From Nitrospira sp. (GTDB lineage: Bacteria; Nitrospirota; Nitrospiria; Nitrospirales; Nitrospiraceae), in contig JABMDK010000017.1 in the NCBI GenBank assembly GCA_015903995.1, positions 335,186-373,991 on the forward strand: a stretch of 38,806 nucleotides of DNA. The letters are read 5' to 3'. Shown here piece by piece: positions 1 to 7,619 of this stretch. Under the pieces are notes generated by a model. The model worked only from the letters and a program-made list of their open reading frames with translations. It ran no database searches and was not told the DNA's origin. The number at the start of each line of letters is the position of its first letter. The stretch's first letter is position 1. Position numbers and translations under genes: made by a program.

Positions 1-83
1 TGCACCTGATGGATGGATTCTGCACAGGCAGATAGCAGCAGTACTCCACCAACCAGGGGAACGAGCACAGTCATGCGCAACAT
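1..83 (-). CDS. Lipoprotein, N-terminal part only (runs off the window)
   Basis: The minus strand from 83 opens with ATG and reads MLRMTVLVPLVGG, a hydrophobic stretch, then a lipobox LSAC followed by AES. This is a typical signal peptidase II signal, so the mature protein should be a lipid-anchored envelope protein. A good ribosome site (AGGAGAGGAG) lies 6 bases upstream of the start. The rest of the gene is outside the window, so the function cannot be given. It lies directly downstream of the outer-membrane barrel gene on the same strand, 15 bases away, and is probably co-transcribed with it. Confidence 0.6.
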   Translation of the reverse strand, partial: MLRMTVLVPLVGGVLLLSACAESIHQV

Positions 84-98
84 GGTCGTTCTCCTCTC

Positions 99-791
99 CT
101 AGAAGTGATACGACAGCCCGCCAAGGACGTGCTGCGCTCTATAGTTGCCTGAAAAACCACCATCGGGACCGAAGGCTTCATCGAATCGTAGTGTGGCGCC
201 GGTGTACTTATACTCCGTAAAGACAGCGATGTGTGGGGTGAGAAATGCTCGCAGGCCGACCAGCACATTCCACGCGGTGGCCAGATCGCTGTCACTTCGT
301 ATAGGAAGGATGCTCCCAGGTACAGCGGTAGTATCCTGGATGTGTGCGATTGCTGCTCCTACACCAGCTCCTACGTACGGTTGAAATGAGCGACCTGGAT
401 ACCGTGCAATAAAATTGACACCGACCGTGGTCAGTCGAAAATGGGTGCCGGGAACTGGGTCAAAACCTGTGGTTCTCGGATCATCGTTGAAACTCTTAAT
501 GTGCGGGGTGGTATGTAACGCTTCGGCTTCAATTCCGTACCAACTGTGTCCGGGGAAATATCCGACCTTGGCTCCATAGGTAATCGAGTTTTGGAGGTCA
601 AAGTCCTGGAAAGAACCTGGCTCTCCAGCGAGCGGACCCGTTCCTGCAATGCTGTTGATACGATCCGCGAAGTTCACCCCCGCCTGTCCTGCCACGTACA
701 TTTCTGCACAAACGAGACTGGGTGTACCAAAAGAGATGAACCAGCATCCTGCTATCACCAGGGTTGTGATGAATGAAGCGGTTTTTTTCAT
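99..791 (-). CDS. Outer-membrane beta-barrel protein (OmpA/opacity-like small porin family)
   Basis: A 230-residue protein with a Sec signal peptide (MKK start, hydrophobic core, cleavage near VCA-EMY at about residue 30). The mature part alternates hydrophobic and polar residues in the way of an eight-stranded barrel. Visible strand pieces include YVAGQAGVNFAD, YGAKVGYF, YGIEAEALH, FIARYPG, YVGAGVGAAIAH and VLVGLRAFL. It ends in LGGLSYHF; a terminal aromatic residue is the usual outer-membrane insertion signal. Such proteins sit in the outer membrane and often have no known substrate. The start is supported by GGAG 7 bases upstream. A lipoprotein gene follows on the same strand. The specific role is unknown. 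Confidence 0.8.
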   Translation of the reverse strand: MKKTASFITTLVIAGCWFISFGTPSLVCAEMYVAGQAGVNFADRINSIAGTGPLAGEPGSFQDFDLQNSITYGAKVGYFPGHSWYGIEAEALHTTPHIKSFNDDPRTTGFDPVPGTHFRLTTVGVNFIARYPGRSFQPYVGAGVGAAIAHIQDTTAVPGSILPIRSDSDLATAWNVLVGLRAFLTPHIAVFTEYKYTGATLRFDEAFGPDGGFSGNYRAQHVLGGLSYHF

Positions 792-1059
792 TGAGCGTTC
801 TCCAATTCAGATCATCATAACAAAAAAAAGTCTGTTGCATAGCCTCTCAAAACTGTCAGGTTGCCAGGTGCGAAGACCATCCATGCGAAATTATACTTAA
901 TCATATGTATTCCAAAATGATTGCTACGATTGGCAGGAGAACTCCGTACGTGTCCATTGGATTGTGGCCCATGTCTGTGGTACACACTCCGCTGTGGCAG
1001 CGATCGGAGAGATCTTTCCGTTGAAAACTTCTTATTATACTCAAGGAAGGAGCTGACCC

Positions 1060-1470
1060 ATGGGACTCATGGATCAATTGGGGCACATGGTGGGTGGTAT
1101 GCTGGGTGGACAGGAAGGACAAAATCCTCTTCTGCAGGCGGTCGCGGGATTGCTCGGAAAGGACAGCAGTATCGGTGGATTGGCTGGCCTCGTCCAGGCG
1201 TTTCAGAAAAATGGTTTGGGTGAAATCGTGAACTCCTGGGTGAGCACAGGCCAGAATTTGCCCGTCACCCCGAATCAGATCGAGCAAGGGTTAGGCGGTG
1301 ACCTGCTGACCCAATTGGCCAGTAAAGCGGGGCTCTCAGCTGGTGCGGTGAGTTCACAGCTGGCCGGCCTTCTGCCTGATCTGATCGACAAGCTGACGCC
1401 GAACGGCAAGGTTGAAGCCGGTGGGCTCGATCAGCTCATGAAACTGGTGCAAGGGAAACTAGGGGCCTGA
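1060..1470 (+). CDS. YidB-family (DUF937) protein
   Basis: A 136-residue protein rich in Gly, Leu and Gln. It has no signal peptide and no membrane segment. It shows the layout of the DUF937/YidB family: an N-terminal helical part, a central GLGEIVNSWVSTGQN segment, then QIEQGLGGDLLTQLASKAGLS and a C-terminal GLLPDLIDKLTPNGKVE stretch. The WVSTGQN and LTPNGK pieces are characteristic. The family has no firmly established biochemical activity. The ATG follows a strong site (AAGGAAGGAG) about 7 bases upstream. The gene stands alone, with a hairpin about 50 bases after its stop. Confidence 0.85.
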   Translation: MGLMDQLGHMVGGMLGGQEGQNPLLQAVAGLLGKDSSIGGLAGLVQAFQKNGLGEIVNSWVSTGQNLPVTPNQIEQGLGGDLLTQLASKAGLSAGAVSSQLAGLLPDLIDKLTPNGKVEAGGLDQLMKLVQGKLGA

Positions 1471-1523
1471 TGAAGTGAAGGACCGACATGGTCTGCTCGG
1501 TGGCCTGATACGCTCGTAAGGGC

Positions 1524-1564
1524 CATCTGCCATCATCGGGATTACTCCTGAGTGATGGCAGATG
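1524..1564 (+). terminator. Perfect 12-bp hairpin after the YidB-family gene
   Basis: CATCTGCCATCA at 1524-1535 is exactly complementary to TGATGGCAGATG at 1553-1564, with a 17-base loop. It begins 53 bases after the stop codon. Only a short T run (TTTT) follows about ten bases later, so it may be a weak terminator or a 3'-end stabilising structure. Confidence 0.5.
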
Positions 1565-1676
1565 TGTCCGGCTTTTGCTGACTTCGGGGTAAGAATGTGT
1601 CAGACCGGATCCTGAACGAGAGTTTCTTCCTTTCCTTCATTCTGAAGGTCTCCAGAGCAGGCGAGCAGGGTGCTCA

Positions 1677-2216
1677 TTGAGCAATGGCCATCATTCCTCT
1701 CAGGTTCCATCATCCGACCCGAACACCGGTACACGCACTCGGGACAGCATTGCAGTGTGGATTGCCATTGGTCTGGTCCTGGTGTCCATTGTGTGGGCGC
1801 TTCGTACCTCCCGAGTCTCCAGCCCGACACCAACCCAGTCTATGAATCCTGTAGTCACACCGGAAACGATTTCCCTGGTGACGGGCGATGAACCGCTTGT
1901 CGAGCTGTTGACCAAGCCCGGCTGTCCGGTCTGCCATATCATTCCCGGAATACCCGGTGCGACTGGCCAAGTTGGACCGCCGTTGGTTCTGGGCACGACC
2001 GGGCCCCAACGAATCAACGATCCTGGTTACCGTGGGCAGGCGAAGACGGTGCATGAATATATCGTCGAATCGGTGTTGGAGCCGCAGCGATTTGTGGTGC
2101 AGGGGTATCCAGAGAAGACAATGCCGACGTGGTATGGGTCCAAATTGAGTGCGCTGGCCCTTGAGAAAATAGCGTCGTATCTTGAGCGCCAGACTGAAGG
2201 GAGTTCAGCTCCCTGA
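1677..2216 (+). CDS. Membrane-anchored monohaem c-type cytochrome
   Basis: A 179-residue protein. A short cytoplasmic N-terminus is followed by one membrane helix (about residues 25-43, VWIAIGLVLVSIVW) and a Pro/Thr linker. A class I cytochrome c domain follows, with haem motif CPVCH at residues 83-87 and a likely distal Met ligand in EKTMPTW at about residue 149, then a last helix LALEKIASYLERQ. It should face the periplasm and carry single electrons; the partner is unknown. Small anchored cytochromes of this kind are common in nitrite oxidisers. The start appears to be TTG, with only a weak site (CAGGG) upstream. No in-frame ATG precedes the membrane helix. Confidence 0.8.
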   Translation: MSNGHHSSQVPSSDPNTGTRTRDSIAVWIAIGLVLVSIVWALRTSRVSSPTPTQSMNPVVTPETISLVTGDEPLVELLTKPGCPVCHIIPGIPGATGQVGPPLVLGTTGPQRINDPGYRGQAKTVHEYIVESVLEPQRFVVQGYPEKTMPTWYGSKLSALALEKIASYLERQTEGSSAP

Positions 2217-2247
2217 GGGTGGGGCTGTGTGACTAGTGTAGTGCGTC

Positions 2248-2610
2248 CTAAATAGATTGACAATTGGTATCCCGCTCCGGTATCCGTGGTCGTGTGCATC
2301 TCGCCCCATCGATTGTTCTGTCCCCCACGGAGCGCTCGACGTTGACCGCATGGGCTCGTGCGAAGAGTCTGCCGGCGATGTCTCCAAGCTCGAAGGAAAA
2401 GTCACATTCTCGCTTTTCCTCAAACGTCTTTCGTTGAGAGTCGCTCATCATGTCGTAGATGAGGGCGTGTGTCTCGTCGGGAGTCAGGGGAGGGTGGTCG
2501 AGTTTCTTAAGATCGCCGTGAATACGGATCATGGGAGGTTCACCGGCACTGATGTGACAGTCGGAAGCGCCTTCTTTGACCGAGAATGTCAGTAGTTTGG
2601 AAATGTCCAT
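2248..2610 (-). pseudogene. pilT: pilT remnant: N-terminal fragment of a pilus retraction ATPase
   Basis: The first 78 or so residues (MDISKLLTFSVKEGASDCHI through ECDFSFELGDIA) match the N-terminal PAS-like domain of PilT/PilU retraction ATPases. After GDIA the similarity stops: the expected RFRVN segment and the whole RecA-like ATPase core (Walker A, Asp and His boxes) are missing. The tail down to 2248 is unrelated sequence. The gene kept its start and an upstream GAGG, so a short product could be made but cannot be an ATPase. The end of the tail, near 2230-2265, reads like the tip of an insertion sequence (TGTCAATCTATTTAGGACGC on the minus strand), which may explain the break. Confidence 0.75.
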
Positions 2611-2728
2611 TGCCCGTGATCCTCAGCGTTATGGGTTGATCGGGAGGTAAAAAGCTCCTGTGATCATGCCATAGGCAGCCATGAAAGCAAGGAAATAGCC
2701 CGAAGGTGCAGGCCGATGAGGAGGCTGA

Positions 2729-3889
2729 TTACAGGAGTCCGGTTTCACGACCAGCGAGGTCTAGTGCGTGAAGCGCTTCGTCGATCTGCTCAGTCGTGTG
2801 CTCCGACGTCACCGTGACGCGTATGCGGCTGGTTCCGTCCGGAACGGTCGGCGGCCGGATCGCGGACGCATAGATCCCATGTGTGAGCAGCCGTTCGGCG
2901 AATGCCGATGCCGTGGCCGCGTCGCCCACCAGGATCGGTAAAATTGGACTGACAGTCTGAGTCATCTGAAAGCCGAGCGTCTGTATTCCAGTGAACAGTC
3001 GTTGCCGATTCGACCAGAGCCTCATCCGGCGTTCGGGTTCACGTTGAATGACCGCGACCGCCGCCGAAGCTGCCGCCGCGATCGCGGGTGGCAGCGCGGT
3101 AGTGAAAATGAACGGACGGGTTACGTTGATCAAATACTGAATCACATCGTTGGGCCCAACGATGTAGGCTCCATGGCTCCCGAGTGCTTTACTGAGTGTC
3201 CCCATATGAAAGGGGATTTGCTGTTCTAAGCCGAAGTGCTCGATCGTTCCCCGACCGGTCGGTCCCATGATGCCGGTCCCATGGGCGTCATCGACATACA
3301 ATGTCGCCTCATATCGCTCGGCCAGCGAGGCCAAATCCGACAACGGAGCGAGATCGCCGTCCATACTGAACAGTCCCTCCGTGATGATGAGCGTGGGACG
3401 ATTCGATCTTCGTCGTCGAAGCAGCAACTCCAGATGGGCGCAGTCTCGATGCCGGAAGATCCGAAAATCAGCGCGGCTCAAGCGACATCCGTCGATGAGA
3501 CTGGCATGACACAATCGATCCGCCAAAATCAGACCGCCTTCTCCGATGAGGTTCGGAATGGTGCCGATATTGGCAAGGTACCCGGCTCCAAACAGAAGGG
3601 CGGCTTCCGTCCCTTTGAACGTCGCAAGGGAGGTTTCAAGGTGCGTATGGGGAGGAAGGGTTCCACTGACCAGGCGAGAAGCTCCGGACCCCACCCCATA
3701 CTGTTCGGTGGCCTGTATCGCGGCACGTATGATTTCCGGATGGGTTGCAAGCCCTAGGTAATCATTAGAGGACAGCAAGATGACCCGGCGCCCTGCATGG
3801 TGAATCGTCGGCCCCGTGCCTGATTCCAATGGGGAGAGTCGGCGTAGGAGCGATCGGTCGGCGAGTTCTGTGAGTCTGCGTCGAAACAT
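2729..3889 (-). CDS. bioF: 8-amino-7-oxononanoate synthase (biotin biosynthesis)
   Basis: A 386-residue PLP enzyme of the alpha-oxoamine synthase family. It condenses pimeloyl-ACP or pimeloyl-CoA with L-alanine in the first step of biotin ring assembly. Visible motifs are SNDYLGLA (residues 41-48), GSGASRLVSG (67-76), DDAHGTGI (200-207) and the PLP lysine in GTLSKALGSHG (Lys234; the usual form is TFSKALG). Length is normal. ATG at 3889 is the first start after an in-frame stop. The other bio genes are not in the window. The related enzymes KBL and ALAS share the fold, but the overall sequence fits BioF best. Confidence 0.85.
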   Translation of the reverse strand: MFRRRLTELADRSLLRRLSPLESGTGPTIHHAGRRVILLSSNDYLGLATHPEIIRAAIQATEQYGVGSGASRLVSGTLPPHTHLETSLATFKGTEAALLFGAGYLANIGTIPNLIGEGGLILADRLCHASLIDGCRLSRADFRIFRHRDCAHLELLLRRRRSNRPTLIITEGLFSMDGDLAPLSDLASLAERYEATLYVDDAHGTGIMGPTGRGTIEHFGLEQQIPFHMGTLSKALGSHGAYIVGPNDVIQYLINVTRPFIFTTALPPAIAAAASAAVAVIQREPERRMRLWSNRQRLFTGIQTLGFQMTQTVSPILPILVGDAATASAFAERLLTHGIYASAIRPPTVPDGTSRIRVTVTSEHTTEQIDEALHALDLAGRETGLL

Positions 3890-3954
3890 GCCGGTTCGAA
3901 ATCTCTTTCAGCACTGCGGCAGGGTCGTGATTCAATGAGTCCGTTCCGATTGCA

Positions 3955-3984
3955 TTGACAACGGGAATTCATCCTTAGTATAAA
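3955..3984 (+). promoter_or_regulatory. Strong sigma70-type promoter for the TPR gene
   Basis: TTGACA (3955-3960) and TATAAA (3979-3984) are separated by 18 bases, a near-consensus housekeeping promoter. Transcription would begin near 3991, giving a leader of about 47 bases before the ATG at 4038. It lies in the divergent region between bioF and the TPR gene. Confidence 0.75.
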
Positions 3985-4037
3985 GCAACGGTTCTGGCGC
4001 AGAAAGTCTGGTCTCAACCGTTAGGTGATGATTACTC

Positions 4038-4820
4038 ATGTCATACCGAATTAAAGTGCCGCCTCGGACGTTACCGGTGGACGAAGCTCACCTTGTGAGC
4101 GGGCTTGAACACTGGGTGCATGGATTGGCGACCTATCGCTGGTCGATTATCGTTGGGTTCGTGCTTCTCCTGTTGACGGGGGGAGGGGTCTGGGGCGTCT
4201 TCTGGTATGACGCAGAAAATGCCAGTAAGGCGCAGGAGCTGGAACGAGAAGCGACCGTCCATCTTTTTACGCGTACGGCCAGTGATCCGCAGAAGACGGC
4301 AGCCAACCTGAAAGAAGCCATCGCGCTGTATCAGCGAGTGGTCGGTGAGTATCCTCGAACTCCGACGGCCCCGCTCGCACAATTCAGTCTGGGCAATGCC
4401 TATGTTCAGTCCAACGATCTCGCGTCGGCGATCGAGGCCTATAACCGGTTTATCTCGACCTATGGGGCTCATGTATCGCTTCTCGGGCTTGTATATCAAA
4501 AGCTAGGCTATGCCTATCAGCTTAAGGGAGATCTTGATCAAGCGGCCAAAGCCTACTCGGCGATCTTGGAGATTCCCGGTGCGATGAATAAGGATCATGC
4601 ACTCTTTGAAGTTGCCAGATTGGAAGAGAATCGTTCGAAGCCCGAAGAAGCCTTGAAGCATTATCAGGAACTGACGAAGACCTATCCAACCTCTCCTCTG
4701 ACGAGCGAAGCCGCCATGCGGGTGAAGGTGATCGAAGCGAAGAAAACTCCTGAGCCTGCACCAGCCGCTGCTGCTCCCACACCCACGCCTTCAGCATCCA
4801 CCAAGCCATCCAAACCATAG
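4038..4820 (+). CDS. Membrane-anchored TPR protein (YfgM/YbgF-like)
   Basis: A 260-residue protein. About 34 cytoplasmic residues precede a single membrane helix (about residues 36-54, WSIIVGFVLLLLTGGGVWGV). A periplasmic part follows with three or four TPR-type helix pairs: AIALYQRVVGEYP, AQFSLGNAYVQSNDLASAIE, YQKLGYAYQLKGDLDQAAKAY and ALKHYQELTKTYPTSP. The tail is a low-complexity Ala/Pro/Thr stretch. The layout resembles YfgM, a periplasmic TPR partner of the Sec translocon and chaperones, but also generic TolA/YbgF-type proteins. The partner cannot be decided from sequence alone. The gene has its own strong promoter and no obvious operon partner. Confidence 0.75.
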   Translation: MSYRIKVPPRTLPVDEAHLVSGLEHWVHGLATYRWSIIVGFVLLLLTGGGVWGVFWYDAENASKAQELEREATVHLFTRTASDPQKTAANLKEAIALYQRVVGEYPRTPTAPLAQFSLGNAYVQSNDLASAIEAYNRFISTYGAHVSLLGLVYQKLGYAYQLKGDLDQAAKAYSAILEIPGAMNKDHALFEVARLEENRSKPEEALKHYQELTKTYPTSPLTSEAAMRVKVIEAKKTPEPAPAAAAPTPTPSASTKPSKP

Positions 4821-4877
4821 GCCATCTATCCGCTGACGAGCTGCAGGTGCGGCAATCTTCTCTGGGGGTGCCGACTG

Positions 4878-6191
4878 CTACCGCCTGATGTTCAGCAGGT
4901 CACCGGTTTTAAGAACAGGACCGGAAAGGTTGTTGCGGGCCTTGAGGGTCTTGAGGGGAATACCGAATCTTCGAGAGATCTTTTCAAGTGTGTCGCCCCC
5001 TCGGACTCGGTACCAGTGAGCAGAACCGGTTTTGGCCTGCCGAACCTCTCGATCCCGAACGATCGGCAGAGGGGGGAATTTGTGTGTGGGAACTCGTTCG
5101 ATCAAGTCTAAGACTTTCGCACTCATCCCAACCGGAATCTTCAGATGGTAGGCCGTATCGCCTGGAGGTGTCGCATCTCGCCGAAGTTCCGGATTCAATA
5201 ACCGAAGTTCGTTGTACGGGATGCCGGTGACGTTCGAAATGGCCCGAAAATGCAACGGGCGGGTGACGACGACCTCCTCGAATTCATGCAGAGGCGCGGG
5301 GTCTTGCTTGAACCCGTATTGATCGGGGTTCTTCGCAATGATCGTCGCAGCCATAATCCGAGGAACGTATTGCTTGGTTTCGCCCCGAATGAGCTTTGTT
5401 CGTGAGATCTCCGAGAAGGATTCGGCCTGTGCCTTGTGAAGGGCCCGGAGCACCTTCCCTTCACCCGCATTGTATGCCGCCATGGCCAAAGGCCAGGCAC
5501 CGAATAGATCGTAGAGATCTCGCAGATACCGCGCTGCAGCCACGGTGGATTTGATCGGGTCGCGTCGCTCGTCCACGTAATGATCGATCCGCAGCCCATA
5601 GAGTAATCCGGTCCCCTTCATGAACTGCCATGGACCCGTGGCTTTTGCCCGTGAATAGGCGTACGGGTTGAAGCCGCTCTCCACCAGAGAAAGATTCACA
5701 AGGTCGCTCGGAAGATTAAACTCGGCGAAAATGTTTTCGACCAGCGGGCGATAGCGGCTGAAGCGCAGGAGCCATTGTTCAAACCGATTTCGAATGGAGG
5801 TATTAAAAAAATGAACATGGTTTTGTACGGTCTGATCGATGACGACGGGAATGTTGTAGACAGTCGTCTGATTGTCCGTAGGTGTGGTGCCTTGAGGCCC
5901 TTGAGCGGGTGACTCTCCGAGCGGTTCGGGCTTGTTCTCGGCGGAGGATAAATCGGGAGGGGACAGCGTCAGCTCAGGCTCCAACGGGACGAGGTTCGGA
6001 TCGACGTCGTCATCCTCTTGCTGGGATTCCAGGTCGGGATTTGAAAGAATATTTGAAGGGATCCCAGGGGGAATGCCGTCAGCCCAACTCCAGCATGGGT
6101 ATATCAAGGCACTTGTACCGATGAACCACAAGGCAATGACCGTTGCCTTAGTGATCGATGGTGGGGATAAGTGAGAGATCATGCGAAGCAT
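4878..6191 (-). CDS. Membrane-bound lytic murein transglycosylase with LysM domains (MltD-like)
   Basis: This enzyme cleaves the MurNAc-GlcNAc bond of peptidoglycan in the periplasm. After an N-terminal hydrophobic signal and an acidic, Pro-rich linker comes an SLT domain. It contains NLSLVESGFNP, whose Glu is catalytic, and then AKATGPWQFM and WPLAMAAYNAGEGKV. A first LysM-like module follows (AISNVTGIPYNELRLLNPEL), then a clear C-terminal LysM (YRVRGGDTLEKISRRFGIP). This order is that of MltD. The reading frame extends to a TTG at 6230, but that TTG lies in a promoter-like TTGACA, so one of the ATGs at 6191 or 6182 is more likely. No strong ribosome site precedes either. Confidence 0.85.
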   Translation of the reverse strand: MLRMISHLSPPSITKATVIALWFIGTSALIYPCWSWADGIPPGIPSNILSNPDLESQQEDDDVDPNLVPLEPELTLSPPDLSSAENKPEPLGESPAQGPQGTTPTDNQTTVYNIPVVIDQTVQNHVHFFNTSIRNRFEQWLLRFSRYRPLVENIFAEFNLPSDLVNLSLVESGFNPYAYSRAKATGPWQFMKGTGLLYGLRIDHYVDERRDPIKSTVAAARYLRDLYDLFGAWPLAMAAYNAGEGKVLRALHKAQAESFSEISRTKLIRGETKQYVPRIMAATIIAKNPDQYGFKQDPAPLHEFEEVVVTRPLHFRAISNVTGIPYNELRLLNPELRRDATPPGDTAYHLKIPVGMSAKVLDLIERVPTHKFPPLPIVRDREVRQAKTGSAHWYRVRGGDTLEKISRRFGIPLKTLKARNNLSGPVLKTGDLLNIRR

Positions 6192-6201
6192 CTGTGAAGT
6201 G

Positions 6202-6230
6202 AGCCTATCGACCCATCGCAGACTTGTCAA
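6202..6230 (-). promoter_or_regulatory. Candidate promoter for the lytic transglycosylase gene
   Basis: On the minus strand a perfect TTGACA (6230-6225) is followed after 17 bases by TAGGCT (6207-6202). The -10 box is weak. Transcription would start around 6195, just before the ATGs at 6191 and 6182. Confidence 0.35.
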
Positions 6231-6374
6231 GAAGTTGAGGAGTCAGGTGCTGGGATCGGTGTGCCCTGTCGTGTCCAGAGAAGACGGTGATGAGGGAGCG
6301 TCCGAACGATGTTCCATCGACCTATTGCGAGAGGAAAATTCCTGATGTGGGCTTCGTTTGCGCCGGTCGATTTC

Positions 6375-6402
6375 TTGACAGCCTCCCAGCGCAAATGATA
6401 GC
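6375..6402 (+). promoter_or_regulatory. Candidate promoter for the aminotransferase-serA-hisZ-dnaB run
   Basis: TTGACA at 6375-6380 is followed after 16 bases by GATAGC at 6397-6402, a poor -10 box. It is the best promoter-like pair upstream of the co-directional genes starting at 6460. Confidence 0.35.
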
Positions 6403-6459
6403 GTACCGCCTCTCCTAGTGGGACCCCACCAGAATGGCATTTGTAAGGAGGATCGATCA

Positions 6460-7602
6460 ATGTTGAAGCGGTATCTCTTGGCTCCAGGCCCGACGCCCGT
6501 TCCCCCGGAGGTGTTGCTGGCGATGGCTCGTCCGATGATCCATCATCGCGCACCGGAGTTTGATCCAATCTTCGCGGAAGTTCGCGAAGGACTGAAGTGG
6601 CTGTTTCAAACACGGAACGATGTCTTGATGTTGGCGGCGTCCGGTACGGGGGGCATGGAAGGGGCCGTATCGAATTTTTTGTCTCCCGGCGACAAGGCTC
6701 TGTATGTCAACGGAGGCAAGTTTGGGGAGCGCTGGGGAAAAATCTGTAAAACCTTCGGAGTCCAAGCGAGCGAGATCAAGGTCGAGTGGGGACAGGCCGT
6801 CAATCCGCAACAGGTGGCCGATGCCCTGAAGAAAGATCCTTCGATCAAGGCAGTGTATGTCCAGGCCAGCGAAACGTCGACGGGGGTGTCTCATGACGTC
6901 AAAGCATTGGGCGAGCTCATCAAAGGCTATGACAATACCATTTTGGTCGTCGATGCCATTACGGCGCTCGGCGTCTTTGACATCAAGACCGACGCCTGGG
7001 GCTTGGATGTCGTCATCACAGGCTCTCAGAAGGCCCTGATGCTCCCTCCCGGCATGGCGTTTGTCAGCGTCAGCGACAAGGCCTGGGCTCTGGCCGACAA
7101 GGCCAAGAATGCCGCCTTCTATTTCAACTTCAAGAAGGAACGTGAGAATCAGGTGAAGAACCAAACACTCTTTACCCCAACGGTGTCGTTGATTATCGGC
7201 CTGCAGGAAGTGTTCAAGATCATGAGGGCGGAAGGGTTGGAGAAAATGTTCGCACGGCAGGGGCGGTTGGCTCTGGCGATGCGAGAGGGCGTGAAGGCTG
7301 CAGGGATGGCGCTGTTCCCAAAGGAGTCGCCGAGCGATGCCTTGACGGCGGTCTGTGCGCCGGATGGAGTCGATGGACAAGCGATTTATAAGAATCTCCG
7401 TGTGCAATACGGCATGACGGCTGCCGGCGGACAGGATCACTTAAAGGGAAAGATCTTTAGAGTATCTCATATGGGGTATGCGGATTCGTTCGACGTGATT
7501 ACCGCATTGGCCGCCACCGAAATGGTCCTGAAAGGACTCGGTCATTCTGTAAAGTTGGGAAGTGGTGTCGGAAAAGCGCAAGAAATCTTAATGGCAAAGT
7601 AA
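6460..7602 (+). CDS. Class V aminotransferase (alanine/serine-glyoxylate aminotransferase family), possible phosphoserine aminotransferase
   Basis: A 380-residue PLP aminotransferase of the AGXT/SgaA group. Motifs include LLAPGPTPVPPEV at the N-terminus, SGTGGMEGAVSN (residues 61-72), VVDAITALG with the PLP-contacting Asp165, and GSQKALMLPPG with the PLP lysine Lys191. The start is the ATG at 6460, preceded by AAGGAGGATCGATCA; an earlier in-frame start at 6418 has no ribosome site. serA begins 17 bases after the stop. That pairing suggests it converts 3-phosphohydroxypyruvate, the SerA product, to phosphoserine in place of SerC, as reported for some class V enzymes in other lineages. This is inference; glyoxylate transamination is the alternative. 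Confidence 0.85.
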   Translation: MLKRYLLAPGPTPVPPEVLLAMARPMIHHRAPEFDPIFAEVREGLKWLFQTRNDVLMLAASGTGGMEGAVSNFLSPGDKALYVNGGKFGERWGKICKTFGVQASEIKVEWGQAVNPQQVADALKKDPSIKAVYVQASETSTGVSHDVKALGELIKGYDNTILVVDAITALGVFDIKTDAWGLDVVITGSQKALMLPPGMAFVSVSDKAWALADKAKNAAFYFNFKKERENQVKNQTLFTPTVSLIIGLQEVFKIMRAEGLEKMFARQGRLALAMREGVKAAGMALFPKESPSDALTAVCAPDGVDGQAIYKNLRVQYGMTAAGGQDHLKGKIFRVSHMGYADSFDVITALAATEMVLKGLGHSVKLGSGVGKAQEILMAK

Positions 7603-7619
7603 TCACGGCGAGGATGCAT

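Noticed and set aside
978..993. Sigma54-like TGGTACACACTCCGCT upstream of the YidB-family gene
   Set aside because: Spacing GG-N10-GC fits, but the -12 box has CCGC in place of TTGC and such spacing occurs often by chance; not strong enough to list.
2638..2706. Minus-strand peptide GYFLAFMAAYGMITGAFYLP between bioF and pilT remnant
   Set aside because: Looks like a membrane helix, but only 17 codons follow the ATG and no ribosome site is seen; may be a leftover gene end.
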